Source of the DNA: Streptomyces sp. SAI-127
GTDB taxonomy: Bacteria > Actinomycetota > Actinomycetes > Streptomycetales > Streptomycetaceae
Assembly: GCF_029894425.1 (NCBI RefSeq)
Contig: NZ_JARXYJ010000001.1
Span: 8,328,501-8,392,500 of the forward strand
DNA length: 64,000 nt
Direction of reading: 5' to 3'
Shown here: positions 1-8,828 of the stretch, in pieces
How the letters are laid out: each line of letters begins with the position of its first letter
Position numbering within the stretch: position 1 is the stretch's first letter
Made by a program: the position numbers and the translations under genes
Notes under the pieces: generated by a model
The model's input: only the letters and a program-made list of their open reading frames with translations
Told to the model about the DNA's origin: nothing
Database searches by the model: none

Positions 1-290
1 ACGGCGACGAGGTGGCGGCCGACAGCACCCTGCTCGTGCAGTACAAGGGCGTGGTGTGGGACACCGGCAAGGAGTTCGACTCGACGTACAGCCGCAAGCA
101 GTTGGCGTCGTTCTCGCTCCAGCAGGTCGTCAAGGGCTGGGCGCAGGGCCTGACCGGCAAGAAGGTCGGCAGCCGGGTGCTGATCTCCATTCCGCCGAAG
201 CTGGGCTACGGCGACAAGCCGCCGGCCGGCAGCGGTATCGAGAAGGACTCCACGCTGGTCTTCACCGTGGACATCCTGGCGAAGATGTGA
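1..290 (+). CDS. FKBP-type peptidyl-prolyl isomerase, C-terminal part (5' end outside window)
   Basis: The reading frame is open from the window edge (codon phase starts at base 3) to a TGA at 288-290, giving about 95 residues. It shows the FKBP core: LVQYKGVVWDTGKEFDSTY, then VKGWAQGLTGKKVGSRVLISIP, the GYGD turn and a final LVFTVDIL strand. FKBPs catalyse cis-trans isomerisation of prolyl peptide bonds. The missing N-terminus may carry a lipoprotein or secretion signal, as many Streptomyces FKBPs do, but that cannot be seen here. A second FKBP gene follows 88 bp downstream on the same strand, which is the usual arrangement upstream of pafB in streptomycetes. Confidence 0.93.
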   Translation, partial: GDEVAADSTLLVQYKGVVWDTGKEFDSTYSRKQLASFSLQQVVKGWAQGLTGKKVGSRVLISIPPKLGYGDKPPAGSGIEKDSTLVFTVDILAKM

Positions 291-378
291 CGCACGGGGG
301 ACATGCGCGAAGGTCCCGGCCGCGGGGATGTAAGACTGGTCCCTGTTGCCTTTCCGTGAACCAGCAGGAGCGAGTGAC

Positions 379-750
379 GTGAGCATCGACAAGCCCGAGA
401 TCGACTTCCCGGGCGGCGAGCCCCCGGCGGACCTGGAGATCAAGGACATCTGGGAGGGCGACGGCGAGGTTGCGCAGGCCGGCCAGACCGTCACCGTCCA
501 CTACGTGGGCGTCGCCTTCAGCACCGGCGAGGAGTTCGACGCCAGCTGGAACCGTGGTCAGCCGTTCCGCTTCCCGCTGGGCGGCGGGCGGGTCATCAAG
601 GGCTGGGACCAGGGCGTGCAGGGCATGAAGGTCGGCGGCCGCCGCCAGCTGACCATCCCCGCCCACCTCGCCTACGGCAACCAGAGCCCGACCCCGGCGA
701 TCAAGCCCGGTGAGACCTTGATCTTCGTGGTCGACCTGCTCGGCGTCTGA
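379..750 (+). CDS. FKBP-type peptidyl-prolyl cis-trans isomerase (short cytoplasmic form)
   Basis: This 123-residue protein consists of a single FKBP domain: VTVHYVGVAFSTGEEFDASW, a VIKGWDQGVQGMKVGGRR segment, the LAYGNQ loop and the closing TLIFVVDLLGV strand. There is no signal peptide, so it should act in the cytoplasm as a prolyl isomerase or folding helper. I chose the GTG at 379 because an AGGAG ribosome site precedes it and the domain begins soon after; a TTG at 346 would add 11 unlikely residues. It forms a tandem pair with the partial FKBP gene upstream. A hairpin at 827-852 separates it from pafB. Confidence 0.95.
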   Translation: MSIDKPEIDFPGGEPPADLEIKDIWEGDGEVAQAGQTVTVHYVGVAFSTGEEFDASWNRGQPFRFPLGGGRVIKGWDQGVQGMKVGGRRQLTIPAHLAYGNQSPTPAIKPGETLIFVVDLLGV

Positions 751-826
751 TCGTCGTACCGGAGTCATAAGGGATCGCGTCGCGGTCGGATCGTCGTACG
801 ACTTCCGACCGGACCTGATCAACCGG

Positions 827-852
827 GGTCCATGCCTGTCCGGGCATGGGCC
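827..852 (+). terminator. Hairpin between FKBP gene and pafB
   Basis: Arms GGTCCATGCC (827-836) and GGCATGGGCC (843-852) pair with one G-T pair around a six-base loop. There is no T-tract, which is normal for streptomycete terminators. The position after the FKBP stop and before pafB fits termination. Confidence 0.55.
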
Positions 853-926
853 CTCGGCTTTTGCCCTGCTCCTTCGGGGCGGTACGGTCATCGTCCGTAA
901 GCACCATAGGGAGGCGAAGGGCGTCG

Positions 927-1880
927 ATGGCCATTGCCAAGGCCGAGCGGCTGATGAACCTGGCGCTGTGTCTGCTCGGGACGCGACGGCCGCTCAGCAA
1001 GCGTGAGCTTCGGGAGTCCATCGAGGCCTACCTGGAGGCGAATTCCGACGACTCCTTCAACCGGATGTTCGAGCGCGACAAGGACGATCTGCGTGAACTC
1101 GGGCTCGTGATCGAGACCGTTGAGAACCTGGACGGCGAAGTCGGCTACCTCGCGCGCCGCGACAGCAACCGGCTGCCGCCCGTCACCCTCGACGCCGAGG
1201 AGGCCGCCGCCCTGGGGCTGGCCGCCAAGGTGTGGCAGCAGGCCCGGCTCGCCGGCGCGGCCAGCGGTGCCCTGCAGAAACTGCGCGCGGCGGGGCTGCC
1301 CGAGGACTTCGACCCGTACGAGGCGCACGGCGCCCTGGAGCCGCGCATCCCGGTGCACGAGGCCTCCTTCGAGCCGCTGATGCTCGCCTGCCGGGACCGC
1401 CGCCCGGTCGTCTTCGACTACCGCAAGGCCACCGCCGCCCGCCCCGAGCCCCGCCATGTCGAACCCTGGGCGCTGGAGTGCTGGCGCGGCCACTGGTACC
1501 TGGCCGGATTCGACCGGGACCGGGGTGCCGAGCGGGTCTTCCGGCTCTCCCGCATCACCGGCAAGGTGCGCTCACGCGGCACGCGTTACACGGCCCCGGT
1601 CCCCGACGTCGTGACCGTCCGCGAGACCGTCGCGAGCTGGGCGGGGGAGACCGCCGACCGCAGCGCGCTGATCCGGCTGCGCACGGGTGCCGGGTACCCC
1701 TTGCGGGCGAAGGCCACCTCGGTGCGGGAACTGGGCGACGGCTGGGACGAGTTGGAGATTCCGTACGGCCACGGTCTGGACGCCTGGCTGGTGGAGTTCG
1801 GTCCGGACGTGGTGGTCCTGGAGCCCGCCGAGTTGCGGGCCGACGTGGTGGACCGGCTGCGTGCCGTGGCCAAGGGCTGA
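927..1880 (+). CDS. pafB: WYL-domain transcriptional regulator PafB
   Basis: The 317-residue protein has an N-terminal winged-helix region (about residues 1-75, beginning MAIAKAERLMNLALCLL) and a WYL domain (about 140-240, with HVEPWALECWRGHWYLAGFD and RVFRLSRITG). It is followed at once by a second WYL protein, PafC. In mycobacteria the PafB/PafC pair forms a heterodimeric activator of the LexA/RecA-independent DNA-damage response, with the WYL domains sensing ligand, probably single-stranded DNA. The ATG at 927 follows a GGGAGG site. The neighbours (FKBPs upstream, tatA-tatC downstream) are those expected of the actinobacterial paf locus, with pafA presumably further upstream outside the window. 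Confidence 0.93.
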   Translation: MAIAKAERLMNLALCLLGTRRPLSKRELRESIEAYLEANSDDSFNRMFERDKDDLRELGLVIETVENLDGEVGYLARRDSNRLPPVTLDAEEAAALGLAAKVWQQARLAGAASGALQKLRAAGLPEDFDPYEAHGALEPRIPVHEASFEPLMLACRDRRPVVFDYRKATAARPEPRHVEPWALECWRGHWYLAGFDRDRGAERVFRLSRITGKVRSRGTRYTAPVPDVVTVRETVASWAGETADRSALIRLRTGAGYPLRAKATSVRELGDGWDELEIPYGHGLDAWLVEFGPDVVVLEPAELRADVVDRLRAVAKG

Positions 1881-1898
1881 GGGGGAGCGGAAGAGATC

Positions 1899-2936
1899 AT
1901 GGCAGGCAAACCGGTCAGGCCGGCGAACGCCATCGACCAGACCCGGCGGATGCTCTCCCTGGTGACCTATCTCAGGGAGCGCCCCGGCGCCCGGGTCGAG
2001 GACGTCGCCCGCGCCTTCGGGATCACCGAGGACGAGCTGGTCTCCGACCTCGATGTGCTGCCCATGTGCGGCACCAGCTTCCGCGGCGGAGATCTGCTCG
2101 ACATCGACACCGACGGGGAGCGGATCTGGTGGCACAACCCCGATGACGTGGCCGAGCCGCTCAGGCTCGCCGCCGACGAGGCGACCGCGCTGCTGGTGGC
2201 CGCCCGCGCGGTGTCCACGCTGCCCGGCCTCAGGGAGAGCGACCGGCAGGCGCTGCTGCGGGCGACCGCCAAGGTGGAGACCGCGGCCGGTGAGACGGCC
2301 GGTGCCAGCGCGCGGCTGTCGGTGACCTTCGAGTCCGAGGGCGGGGTCTTCGCGGACGTCGACCGGGCCATCTCCGAGCGCCGGCGCCTGTGGATCCGCT
2401 ACTACTCGCCCGCCCGCGACGAGCTCACCGAGCGCGAGATCGACCCGATCCGCCTGGTCAGCGTCGGCCACACCTATGTCGAGGCGTGGTGCCGTCGCTC
2501 CGAGGCGCGGCGCACCTTCCGGCTCGACCGGGTCGCCGAGATCAAGATCCTCGACGAGACGTCCGCGCCGCCCGAGGTCGAGCTCAGGGACCTGTCCGAG
2601 GGGCTCGTGCAGCCCGCGGCCGAGGACCCCGAGGTGGTCGTCGAGGTGGGCCCCGGCGGCCGCTGGGTCGCCGAGTACTACCCGCACGACAGTGCGGATG
2701 AGCTTTCCGACGGCGGGCTGCGTATTACCCTGCGCACCCCCGACCCGGCATCGCTTCGGAGGCTGGCGCTCCGGCTCGGCCGCGACGGCCGGATCGTCTC
2801 GCCGCGCGACCTCGCCGACAGCGCCCGCGAGGCGGCCCGCGAGGCGCTGGCGGCCTATGACGGGGTCGAGGCGCAGGACACCCCGGGGGCGCGGGTGCGC
2901 GACGGTCGGTACGACAGGCAGGAGCAGGGGCTTTGA
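1899..2936 (+). CDS. pafC: WYL-domain transcriptional regulator PafC
   Basis: The 345-residue partner of PafB starts 18 bp after the pafB stop. The N-terminal helical DNA-binding region (IDQTRRMLSLVTYLRERPG) is followed by a WYL domain around residues 150-230 (RRLWIRYYSPARDELTEREI, VSVGHTYVEAWCRRSEARRTF) and a C-terminal WCX-type extension. The family controls RecA-independent damage genes together with PafB. Its stop overlaps a TTG start of a small zinc-ribbon-like gene by a TTGA, so translation of the two is probably coupled. Confidence 0.93.
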   Translation: MAGKPVRPANAIDQTRRMLSLVTYLRERPGARVEDVARAFGITEDELVSDLDVLPMCGTSFRGGDLLDIDTDGERIWWHNPDDVAEPLRLAADEATALLVAARAVSTLPGLRESDRQALLRATAKVETAAGETAGASARLSVTFESEGGVFADVDRAISERRRLWIRYYSPARDELTEREIDPIRLVSVGHTYVEAWCRRSEARRTFRLDRVAEIKILDETSAPPEVELRDLSEGLVQPAAEDPEVVVEVGPGGRWVAEYYPHDSADELSDGGLRITLRTPDPASLRRLALRLGRDGRIVSPRDLADSAREAAREALAAYDGVEAQDTPGARVRDGRYDRQEQGL

Positions 2937-3223
2937 GCGAGTCGGCGACGTCCGGTGCGGGCATGACGGTGGCTGCCGCCTTCGCGGGGATGAGAAGCGC
3001 GGCTCCGGTGACCTTCAGGGCGAGCTGCCCGGACTGCCGGGAGCGGTTCGAGCTGGCCGCCGCCGCCCTGCGCCTCGCCATCGGCGCGACCAGCCGCGCC
3101 ACCTTCTACTCCTTCACCTGCCCCGAGTGCGGCGCGGCCGTACGCAAGCCCGCCGGCGAGCGGATCGTGGAACTGCTGACCGGCGGCGGGGTCCGGACGC
3201 TGCGGCTGCACTCCACCCTCTAG
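2933..3223 (+). CDS. Small zinc-ribbon-like protein of unknown function
   Basis: The 96-residue product has two CxxC pairs (CPDC near residue 33 and CPEC near 63) that could bind one zinc ion, with a short conserved helix between them. No catalytic motif or membrane segment is visible. The TTG at 2933 overlaps the pafC stop and has an AGGAG upstream at good spacing; ATG at 2963 is a possible later start. Position in the paf-tat block suggests a conserved streptomycete protein. I do not recognise a function. Confidence 0.75.
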   Translation: MSESATSGAGMTVAAAFAGMRSAAPVTFRASCPDCRERFELAAAALRLAIGATSRATFYSFTCPECGAAVRKPAGERIVELLTGGGVRTLRLHSTL

Positions 3224-3233
3224 GCTCGGTGCC

Positions 3234-3428
3234 ATGTTCTGGCCGATGTTCGCGGTAGCAGTGGGTTTCGTGGGTCTCGCCGTCCTGGGTGTGCTCGCCG
3301 TCCGGGTCTTTCTGGAGGCGCAGCGTCTGGGGCGCCAGGTCACGGACTCCGCGCGGCGTATCAACCGTGCCGCGGAGGACCTGGAGCGGGCGGCGGTGAG
3401 CACGGCCCGTTCTGTGGACTCACTGTGA
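3234..3428 (+). CDS. Small membrane protein between pafC and tatA
   Basis: The 64-residue product has one membrane helix (about residues 5-27, FAVAVGFVGLAVLGVLAVRVFL) followed by an amphipathic helix (about 30-60) with regularly placed Arg and Glu. The layout resembles TatA/B-like or stress-type small anchors, but the TatA hinge FG is absent. It starts 10 bp after the preceding gene and is probably co-transcribed with it. Function unknown. Confidence 0.72.
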   Translation: MFWPMFAVAVGFVGLAVLGVLAVRVFLEAQRLGRQVTDSARRINRAAEDLERAAVSTARSVDSL

Positions 3429-3621
3429 GTACGGCTGAGAGTTGGGTGTGAGCCGAGCGGCGCATGCGTTTTGGGCCACTTCGCCCTGTCACCTTGGCCG
3501 GGTCGGCAGGTACGCTGCTGGTCGCGGTCCGGATAACGAGGCTCGGCCGCGAACCGGGAGTACGCACAGGGATTGCCAGGCGTTCACCCCTGAGCGTTAC
3601 GATCGCTGTCAGCACGACTGA

Positions 3622-3648
3622 TCGGACACATGTCCGACCGGTCGGACA
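3622..3648. promoter_or_regulatory. Three-armed inverted repeat upstream of tatA
   Basis: TCGGACA (3622-3628), TGTCCGA (3631-3637) and TCGGACA (3642-3648) form two overlapping inverted repeats. The last two arms lie in a perfect 18-bp palindrome at 3631-3648. It sits 38 bp before the tatA start. It could be an operator for a dimeric regulator or a hairpin in the 5' leader. Confidence 0.5.
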
Positions 3649-3686
3649 GCACCCCACAAGCCGCCTCGGTGAGAAGGTAAAGACTT

Positions 3687-3974
3687 ATGTTCGGAAGGCT
3701 CGGCGCCCCCGAGATCATTCTCATCCTCGTCGTCATCATCCTTCTGTTCGGCGCGAAGAAGCTTCCCGACATGGCGCGCTCGCTCGGCAAGTCCGCCCGC
3801 ATCCTCAAGAGCGAGGCCAAGGCGATGAAGGACGAGGGCAACAGCACGGCCACTCCGGCCGGCCCGCCCAACAACGACGAGCAGACCCCTGCGCAGCGCA
3901 CCATCCAGGCCGCGCCCGGCGACGTGACGAGCTCGCGCCCGGTCACCGAGCCGACGGACACGACCAAGCGCTGA
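3687..3974 (+). CDS. tatA: Sec-independent protein translocase subunit TatA
   Basis: The 95-residue product has the canonical TatA plan: a short N-terminal membrane helix (residues about 8-21, IILILVVIILLF), the FGAKKLPD hinge, an amphipathic helix to about residue 55, and a polar acidic tail. TatA oligomers form the protein-conducting element of the twin-arginine pathway that exports folded proteins, which streptomycetes use heavily. tatC follows 48 bp later. The 258-bp gap upstream contains a strong palindrome at 3631-3648. Confidence 0.97.
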   Translation: MFGRLGAPEIILILVVIILLFGAKKLPDMARSLGKSARILKSEAKAMKDEGNSTATPAGPPNNDEQTPAQRTIQAAPGDVTSSRPVTEPTDTTKR

Positions 3975-4022
3975 CGCGGGGCCGGTGACCTCCGGCCCGC
4001 CCGCACGAGATGGGAACGTGGG

Positions 4023-4973
4023 TTGCTGAAGTCTGCCCGCAAAGAGGAGAGGGATCCCGAGGGGCGGATGCCTCTCGCGGATCACCTTCGTGAGCTCCGC
4101 AACCGGCTCGCGAAGGCGATACTGGCCATCGTCATCGTCACGGTGGTCGCCGCCTTCTTCTACAACGACATCATCAACTTGATCACCAAGCCGATCCTCG
4201 ACTCGGTCGGCTGTGACAAGTCCTTCGCGGAACTGGCCAAGTCGACACAGTCGACCAAGCCGTGCGCCGAGATCACGATCAACGGTCTGCTCGCGCCCTT
4301 CACGCTGGCCCTGAAGGTGTCGCTGATGGCCGGTGTCGTCGCGGCCTCGCCGGTCTGGCTCTACCAGCTGTGGGCCTTCGTCGCACCCGGCCTGCACCGG
4401 CACGAGAAGAAGTACGCCTACGCGTTCGTCGGCACGGGCGCCCCGCTGTTCCTCGTCGGCGCCTACTTCGCCTACTCGGTCCTGCCGACCACGGCGCAGG
4501 TGCTGATCGGCTTCACCCCGGGCGGCACCTCCAACCTGCTGCCGCTGGACGACCTGCTCGACCTCGTCCTGCGCATGGTGCTGGTCTTCGGCCTCTCCTT
4601 CGAGCTGCCCCTGCTGCTGGTCTTCCTCAACCTCACCGGGTTGATCACCGGCAAGCGGATGCTCGGCTGGTGGCGCGGCATGATCATGGCCATCACCGTG
4701 TTCGCGGCCATCGCCACACCGAGCACCGACCCGCTGACGATGCTGGCGCTCGCCGCGCCGATCTGGGTCCTGTACTTCGGGGCGACCGCCTTCTCCCTGC
4801 TCAACGACCGGCGCAAGCGCCGTCGCGAGGCCGAGGGCCCCGCCGACGACGAGGCCTCCGACCTGGATCTCACCCCCGAGGACGTCGGCGAGGTCGAGAC
4901 CGTCTCCGCGAGCCGGGCGCTGCCCGAGCAGTCGGGCGCGGACCGGGTCAACGGTTATGACGACGTGACCTGA
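4023..4973 (+). CDS. tatC: Sec-independent protein translocase subunit TatC
   Basis: The 316-residue polytopic membrane protein is the receptor of the twin-arginine pathway. The conserved N-terminal cytoplasmic segment (MPLADHLRELRNRLAKA) precedes six hydrophobic helices, with the conserved FAYSVLP region near residue 155 and FGLSFELPLLLVFL near 195. A charged Asp/Glu-rich cytoplasmic tail of about 60 residues follows the last helix. The TTG at 4023 was chosen because it keeps the full conserved N-terminus; the ATG at 4068 would start directly at MPLADHL. It is co-directional with tatA and is probably in the same transcript. Confidence 0.96.
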   Translation: MLKSARKEERDPEGRMPLADHLRELRNRLAKAILAIVIVTVVAAFFYNDIINLITKPILDSVGCDKSFAELAKSTQSTKPCAEITINGLLAPFTLALKVSLMAGVVAASPVWLYQLWAFVAPGLHRHEKKYAYAFVGTGAPLFLVGAYFAYSVLPTTAQVLIGFTPGGTSNLLPLDDLLDLVLRMVLVFGLSFELPLLLVFLNLTGLITGKRMLGWWRGMIMAITVFAAIATPSTDPLTMLALAAPIWVLYFGATAFSLLNDRRKRRREAEGPADDEASDLDLTPEDVGEVETVSASRALPEQSGADRVNGYDDVT

Positions 4974-5004
4974 CGAGCGAGAAGCGGCTCGTAAGGTCAC
5001 TTCC

Positions 5005-5895
5005 GTGACCAGCGAGATCACCCTCTTCGTCAACCCCACCGCGGGCCGCGGCCGGGGCGCCCACGCGGCGCAGCCGGCCGCTTCCGCTTTGCGGGCGGCC
5101 GGCTTCGCGGTGCGGACGGTGCTCGGGGAGGACGCCGCCGACGCCCTCGTACGCGTGCGTGCCGCCGTGGACGAGGGCACGGGGGCACTCGTGGCCGTGG
5201 GCGGCGACGGAATGGCGAACCTCGCCCTCCAGGCCGTGGCAGGCACCCGCACCCCGTTCGGTCTGGTCGCCGTCGGTACCGGCAACGACTTCGCCCGCAC
5301 CCTGGGCCTGCCGGTGCGCGATCCCGCCGCCGCGGGCCGGCTGATCGCCGACGCCCTCAAGGAGGGCCGGGTCCACGACACCGACCTGGGCCGGGTCGGT
5401 GACCACTGGTTCGGCACCGTCCTCGCCTCCGGCTTCGACTCCCGGGTCAACGACCGCGGCAACCGCATGAGATGGCCCACGGGCCGCCTCAAGTACGACC
5501 TCGCGATGCTCGCCGAACTGGCCGGCTTCCGGCCCGTCCCGTACCGGATCACGCTCGACGACGGCGACGTCCGGGAGATCGAGGCGACCCTGGTGGCCGT
5601 CGGCAACGGATCGTCGTACGGCGGTGGCATGCGGATCTGCCCGGGCGCGGACCTCACCGACGGGCTCTTCGACATCACCGTGGTCGGGGACTGCAGCCGT
5701 ACGACCCTGCTGCGGGTGTTCCCGAGCGTGTACCGGGGCACCCACGTCGACCACCCCAAGGTGACCGTGCTGAGAGCCGCGCGGGTCGAGATCGCCGCCG
5801 AGGACGTCACGGGCTACGCGGACGGCGAGCCGCTCGGGCCGCTGCCGCTGAGCGCGCGCTGTGTCCGCGGCGCGGTGTCCGTGGTGGGCCCGTGA
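5005..5895 (+). CDS. Diacylglycerol/lipid kinase of the DagK/YegS family
   Basis: The 296-residue soluble protein has the lipid-kinase catalytic fold: the N-terminal strand ITLFVNPTAGRGRG, the nucleotide motif VAVGGDGMANLALQAV near residue 70, and GTGNDFARTLGLP near residue 91. The C-terminal domain carries the conserved GGGMRICPGADLTDGLFDI stretch. The family phosphorylates diacylglycerol or related lipids at the membrane. It starts with GTG 31 bp after tatC and is followed about 100 bp later by the helicase gene. Confidence 0.9.
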   Translation: MTSEITLFVNPTAGRGRGAHAAQPAASALRAAGFAVRTVLGEDAADALVRVRAAVDEGTGALVAVGGDGMANLALQAVAGTRTPFGLVAVGTGNDFARTLGLPVRDPAAAGRLIADALKEGRVHDTDLGRVGDHWFGTVLASGFDSRVNDRGNRMRWPTGRLKYDLAMLAELAGFRPVPYRITLDDGDVREIEATLVAVGNGSSYGGGMRICPGADLTDGLFDITVVGDCSRTTLLRVFPSVYRGTHVDHPKVTVLRAARVEIAAEDVTGYADGEPLGPLPLSARCVRGAVSVVGP

Positions 5896-5998
5896 ACTGC
5901 GGAGGGCCCGTGAACTGCGTGAAGAGCAGGTTTCGCGGACTCCGATCCGGATAATGATCGTCCTGTTGTCAGTGCCGCCGGGTACGCTCGAAAGCACG

Positions 5999-8815
5999 AT
6001 GACAGAGGACCTCTCACCGGCCGAGCGGTACGCGGCAGCCCGCCTGCGGGCAGCCGAGCAGGCCACCGCGCTCGCGGGCTTCCGCGAGATGTACGACTTC
6101 GGTCTCGACCCCTTCCAGATCGAGGCCTGCCAGGCTCTCGAAGCGGGCAAGGGCGTGCTGGTCGCCGCCCCCACCGGCTCCGGCAAGACGATCGTCGGCG
6201 AGTTCGCCGTCCACCTCGCCCTCCAGCAGGGCAAGAAGTGCTTCTACACGACCCCCATCAAGGCACTGTCCAACCAGAAGTACGCGGACCTGAGCCGCCG
6301 TTACGGCGCCGACAAGGTCGGCCTGCTCACCGGCGACAACAGCGTCAACTCCGACGCCCCCGTGGTCGTGATGACCACCGAGGTACTGCGGAACATGCTG
6401 TACGCGGGCTCACAGACGCTCCTCGGCCTCGGGTACGTGGTGATGGACGAGGTGCATTACCTCTCCGACCGCTTCCGGGGCGCCGTATGGGAAGAGGTGA
6501 TCATCCATCTCCCCGAGTCGGTGACCCTGGTGTCGTTGTCGGCGACCGTGTCCAACGCCGAGGAGTTCGGCGACTGGCTCGACACCGTCCGCGGCGACAC
6601 CCAGGTGATCGTCTCCGAGCACCGGCCCGTGCCGCTGTTCCAGCACGTGCTCGCCGGGCGCCGGATGTACGACCTGTTCGAGGAGGGCGAGGGCAGCAAG
6701 AAGGCCGTCAACCCCGACCTCGCGAGGCTGGCCCGCATGGAGGCCCAGCGGCCGTCGTACCAGGACCGCAGACGCGGCCGGGCGATGCGCGAGGCCGACC
6801 GGGAGCGCGAGCGGCGGCAGCGGTCGAAGGTGTGGACGCCGAGCCGGCCCGAGGTCATCGAGCGGCTGGACGCCGAGGGCCTGCTGCCGGCCATCACGTT
6901 CATCTTCAGCCGCGCCGCGTGCGAGGCGGCCGTACAGCAGTGCATGTACGCGGGGCTGCGGCTCAACGACGACGAGGCACGCGGGAAGGTGCGCGCCCTT
7001 GTCGAGGAGCGCACGGCGTCCATCCCGACCGAGGACCTCCATGTCCTCGGCTACTACGAGTGGCTCGAGGGCCTGGAGCGCGGCATCGCGGCCCATCACG
7101 CGGGCATGCTGCCAACCTTCAAGGAGGTCGTCGAGGAGCTGTTCGTGCGCGGCCTGGTCAAGGCCGTGTTCGCGACCGAGACACTCGCGCTCGGCATCAA
7201 CATGCCCGCGCGTTCGGTGGTGCTGGAGAAGCTCGTCAAGTGGAACGGCGAGCAGCACGCCGACATCACTCCCGGCGAGTACACCCAGTTGACGGGGCGT
7301 GCGGGGCGGCGCGGCATCGACGTCGAGGGTCACGCGGTGGTGCTGTGGCAGCGCGGGAGCAGCCCGGAGCACCTGGCGGGACTGGCCGGCACGCGCACCT
7401 ACCCGCTGCGCTCCAGCTTCAAGCCGTCGTACAACATGGCGGTCAACCTCGTCGAGCAGTTCGGCCGGCACCGCTCGCGTGAGCTGCTCGAGACGTCGTT
7501 CGCGCAGTTCCAGGCCGACAAGTCGGTCGTCGGGATCTCGCGCCAGGTGCAGCGCAACGAGGAGGGCCTCGACGGCTACAAGGCCTCCATGACCTGCCAC
7601 CTCGGCGACTTCGAGGAGTACGCGCTACTGCGCCGCGAACTCAAGGACCGCGAGACCGAGCTGGCCCGACAGGGAGTCGCACAGCGGCGCGCCGAGGCTG
7701 CCGTGGCGCTGGAGAAGCTCAAGCCGGGCGACGTCATCCATGTGCCGACGGGCAAGTACGCCGGTCTCGCGCTCGTGCTGGATCCGGGCCTGCCCGCCGG
7801 GCGGTCCAACGGCCACCGGGGCTTCGAGCACCACGACGGCCCGCGCCCGCTCGTGCTGACCGCCGAGCGGCAGGTCAAGCGGCTCGCGTCGATGGACTTC
7901 CCGGTGCCGGTCGAGGCGTTGGAGCGGATGCGGATCCCGAAGTCCTTCAACCCGCGCTCACCGCAGTCCCGTCGGGACCTGGCGTCCGCGCTGCGTACCA
8001 AGGCGGGGCACATTCCGCCGGAGCGGGCCCGCAAGCAGCGTTCCCAGGCGGCCGACGACCGTGAGATCGCGCGGCTGCGGACGGCGATCCGGGCGCATCC
8101 CTGCCACGGGTGCAACGACCGTGAGGACCACGCCCGTTGGGCCGAGCGGTATCACCGGCTGCTGCGGGACACCTCGCAGCTGGAGCGGCGCATCGAGGGG
8201 CGTACGAACACGATCGCCCGCACCTTCGACCGGATCGTGGCACTGCTGACCGAGCTGGACTATCTGCGGGCCGACGAGGTCACCGAGCACGGCAAGCGGC
8301 TGGCCCGGTTGTACGGCGAGCTCGATCTCCTGGCCAGTGAGTGCCTGCGGGAAGGGGTCTGGGAGGGGCTCGCCCCTGCCGAACTGGCCGCGTGCGTCTC
8401 GGCGTTGGTGTACGAGTCCCGGGTCGGCGACGACGCCATGGCGCCCAAGGTGCCGTCCGGCAAGGCCAAGGCGGCGCTCGGTGAGATGGTGCGGATCTGG
8501 GGGCGGCTCGACGCCCTCGAGGAGGACTTCCGGATCAACCAGACCGAGGGGGTCGGGCAGCGTGAGCCGGATCTCGGGTTCGCCTGGTCCGCGTACATGT
8601 GGGCCAGCGGGAAGGGGCTCGACGAGGTGCTGCGGGAGGCGGAGATGCCTGCCGGGGACTTCGTGCGGTGGTGCAAGCAGGTGATCGATGTGCTGGGACA
8701 GATCTCGGCTGCGGCTCCGGTGTCGGGGGGTGGGTCTTCCACCGTCGCGAAGAACGCGCGGAAGGCTGTTGATCTGTTGCTGCGGGGGGTTGTGGCCTAC
8801 TCGTCGGTGGGGTGA
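5999..8815 (+). CDS. Ski2/HelY-type ATP-dependent RNA helicase
   Basis: The 938-residue protein has superfamily 2 helicase motifs: Walker A APTGSGKT near residue 58, motif II DEVH (VVMDEVHYLSD), SATVSNAEEF (motif III), ALGINMPARSVV (motif V) and QLTGRAGRRG (motif VI). A C-terminal DSHCT-type region covers about residues 700-938. Relatives are the mycobacterial HelY and eukaryotic Ski2/Mtr4 proteins, which unwind structured RNA for turnover. A 50-residue insertion rich in Arg and Glu around 240-290 separates the two RecA folds. The ATG at 5999 is supported by the family start; upstream in-frame codons run into the preceding gene. Confidence 0.92.
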   Translation: MTEDLSPAERYAAARLRAAEQATALAGFREMYDFGLDPFQIEACQALEAGKGVLVAAPTGSGKTIVGEFAVHLALQQGKKCFYTTPIKALSNQKYADLSRRYGADKVGLLTGDNSVNSDAPVVVMTTEVLRNMLYAGSQTLLGLGYVVMDEVHYLSDRFRGAVWEEVIIHLPESVTLVSLSATVSNAEEFGDWLDTVRGDTQVIVSEHRPVPLFQHVLAGRRMYDLFEEGEGSKKAVNPDLARLARMEAQRPSYQDRRRGRAMREADRERERRQRSKVWTPSRPEVIERLDAEGLLPAITFIFSRAACEAAVQQCMYAGLRLNDDEARGKVRALVEERTASIPTEDLHVLGYYEWLEGLERGIAAHHAGMLPTFKEVVEELFVRGLVKAVFATETLALGINMPARSVVLEKLVKWNGEQHADITPGEYTQLTGRAGRRGIDVEGHAVVLWQRGSSPEHLAGLAGTRTYPLRSSFKPSYNMAVNLVEQFGRHRSRELLETSFAQFQADKSVVGISRQVQRNEEGLDGYKASMTCHLGDFEEYALLRRELKDRETELARQGVAQRRAEAAVALEKLKPGDVIHVPTGKYAGLALVLDPGLPAGRSNGHRGFEHHDGPRPLVLTAERQVKRLASMDFPVPVEALERMRIPKSFNPRSPQSRRDLASALRTKAGHIPPERARKQRSQAADDREIARLRTAIRAHPCHGCNDREDHARWAERYHRLLRDTSQLERRIEGRTNTIARTFDRIVALLTELDYLRADEVTEHGKRLARLYGELDLLASECLREGVWEGLAPAELAACVSALVYESRVGDDAMAPKVPSGKAKAALGEMVRIWGRLDALEEDFRINQTEGVGQREPDLGFAWSAYMWASGKGLDEVLREAEMPAGDFVRWCKQVIDVLGQISAAAPVSGGGSSTVAKNARKAVDLLLRGVVAYSSVG

Positions 8816-8828
8816 CGGATCGGTCGGC

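Noticed and set aside
3609..5810. A 733-residue minus-strand frame opposite tatA, tatC and the lipid kinase gene
   Set aside because: It covers three well-supported plus-strand genes and has Arg/Ser-rich shadow composition.
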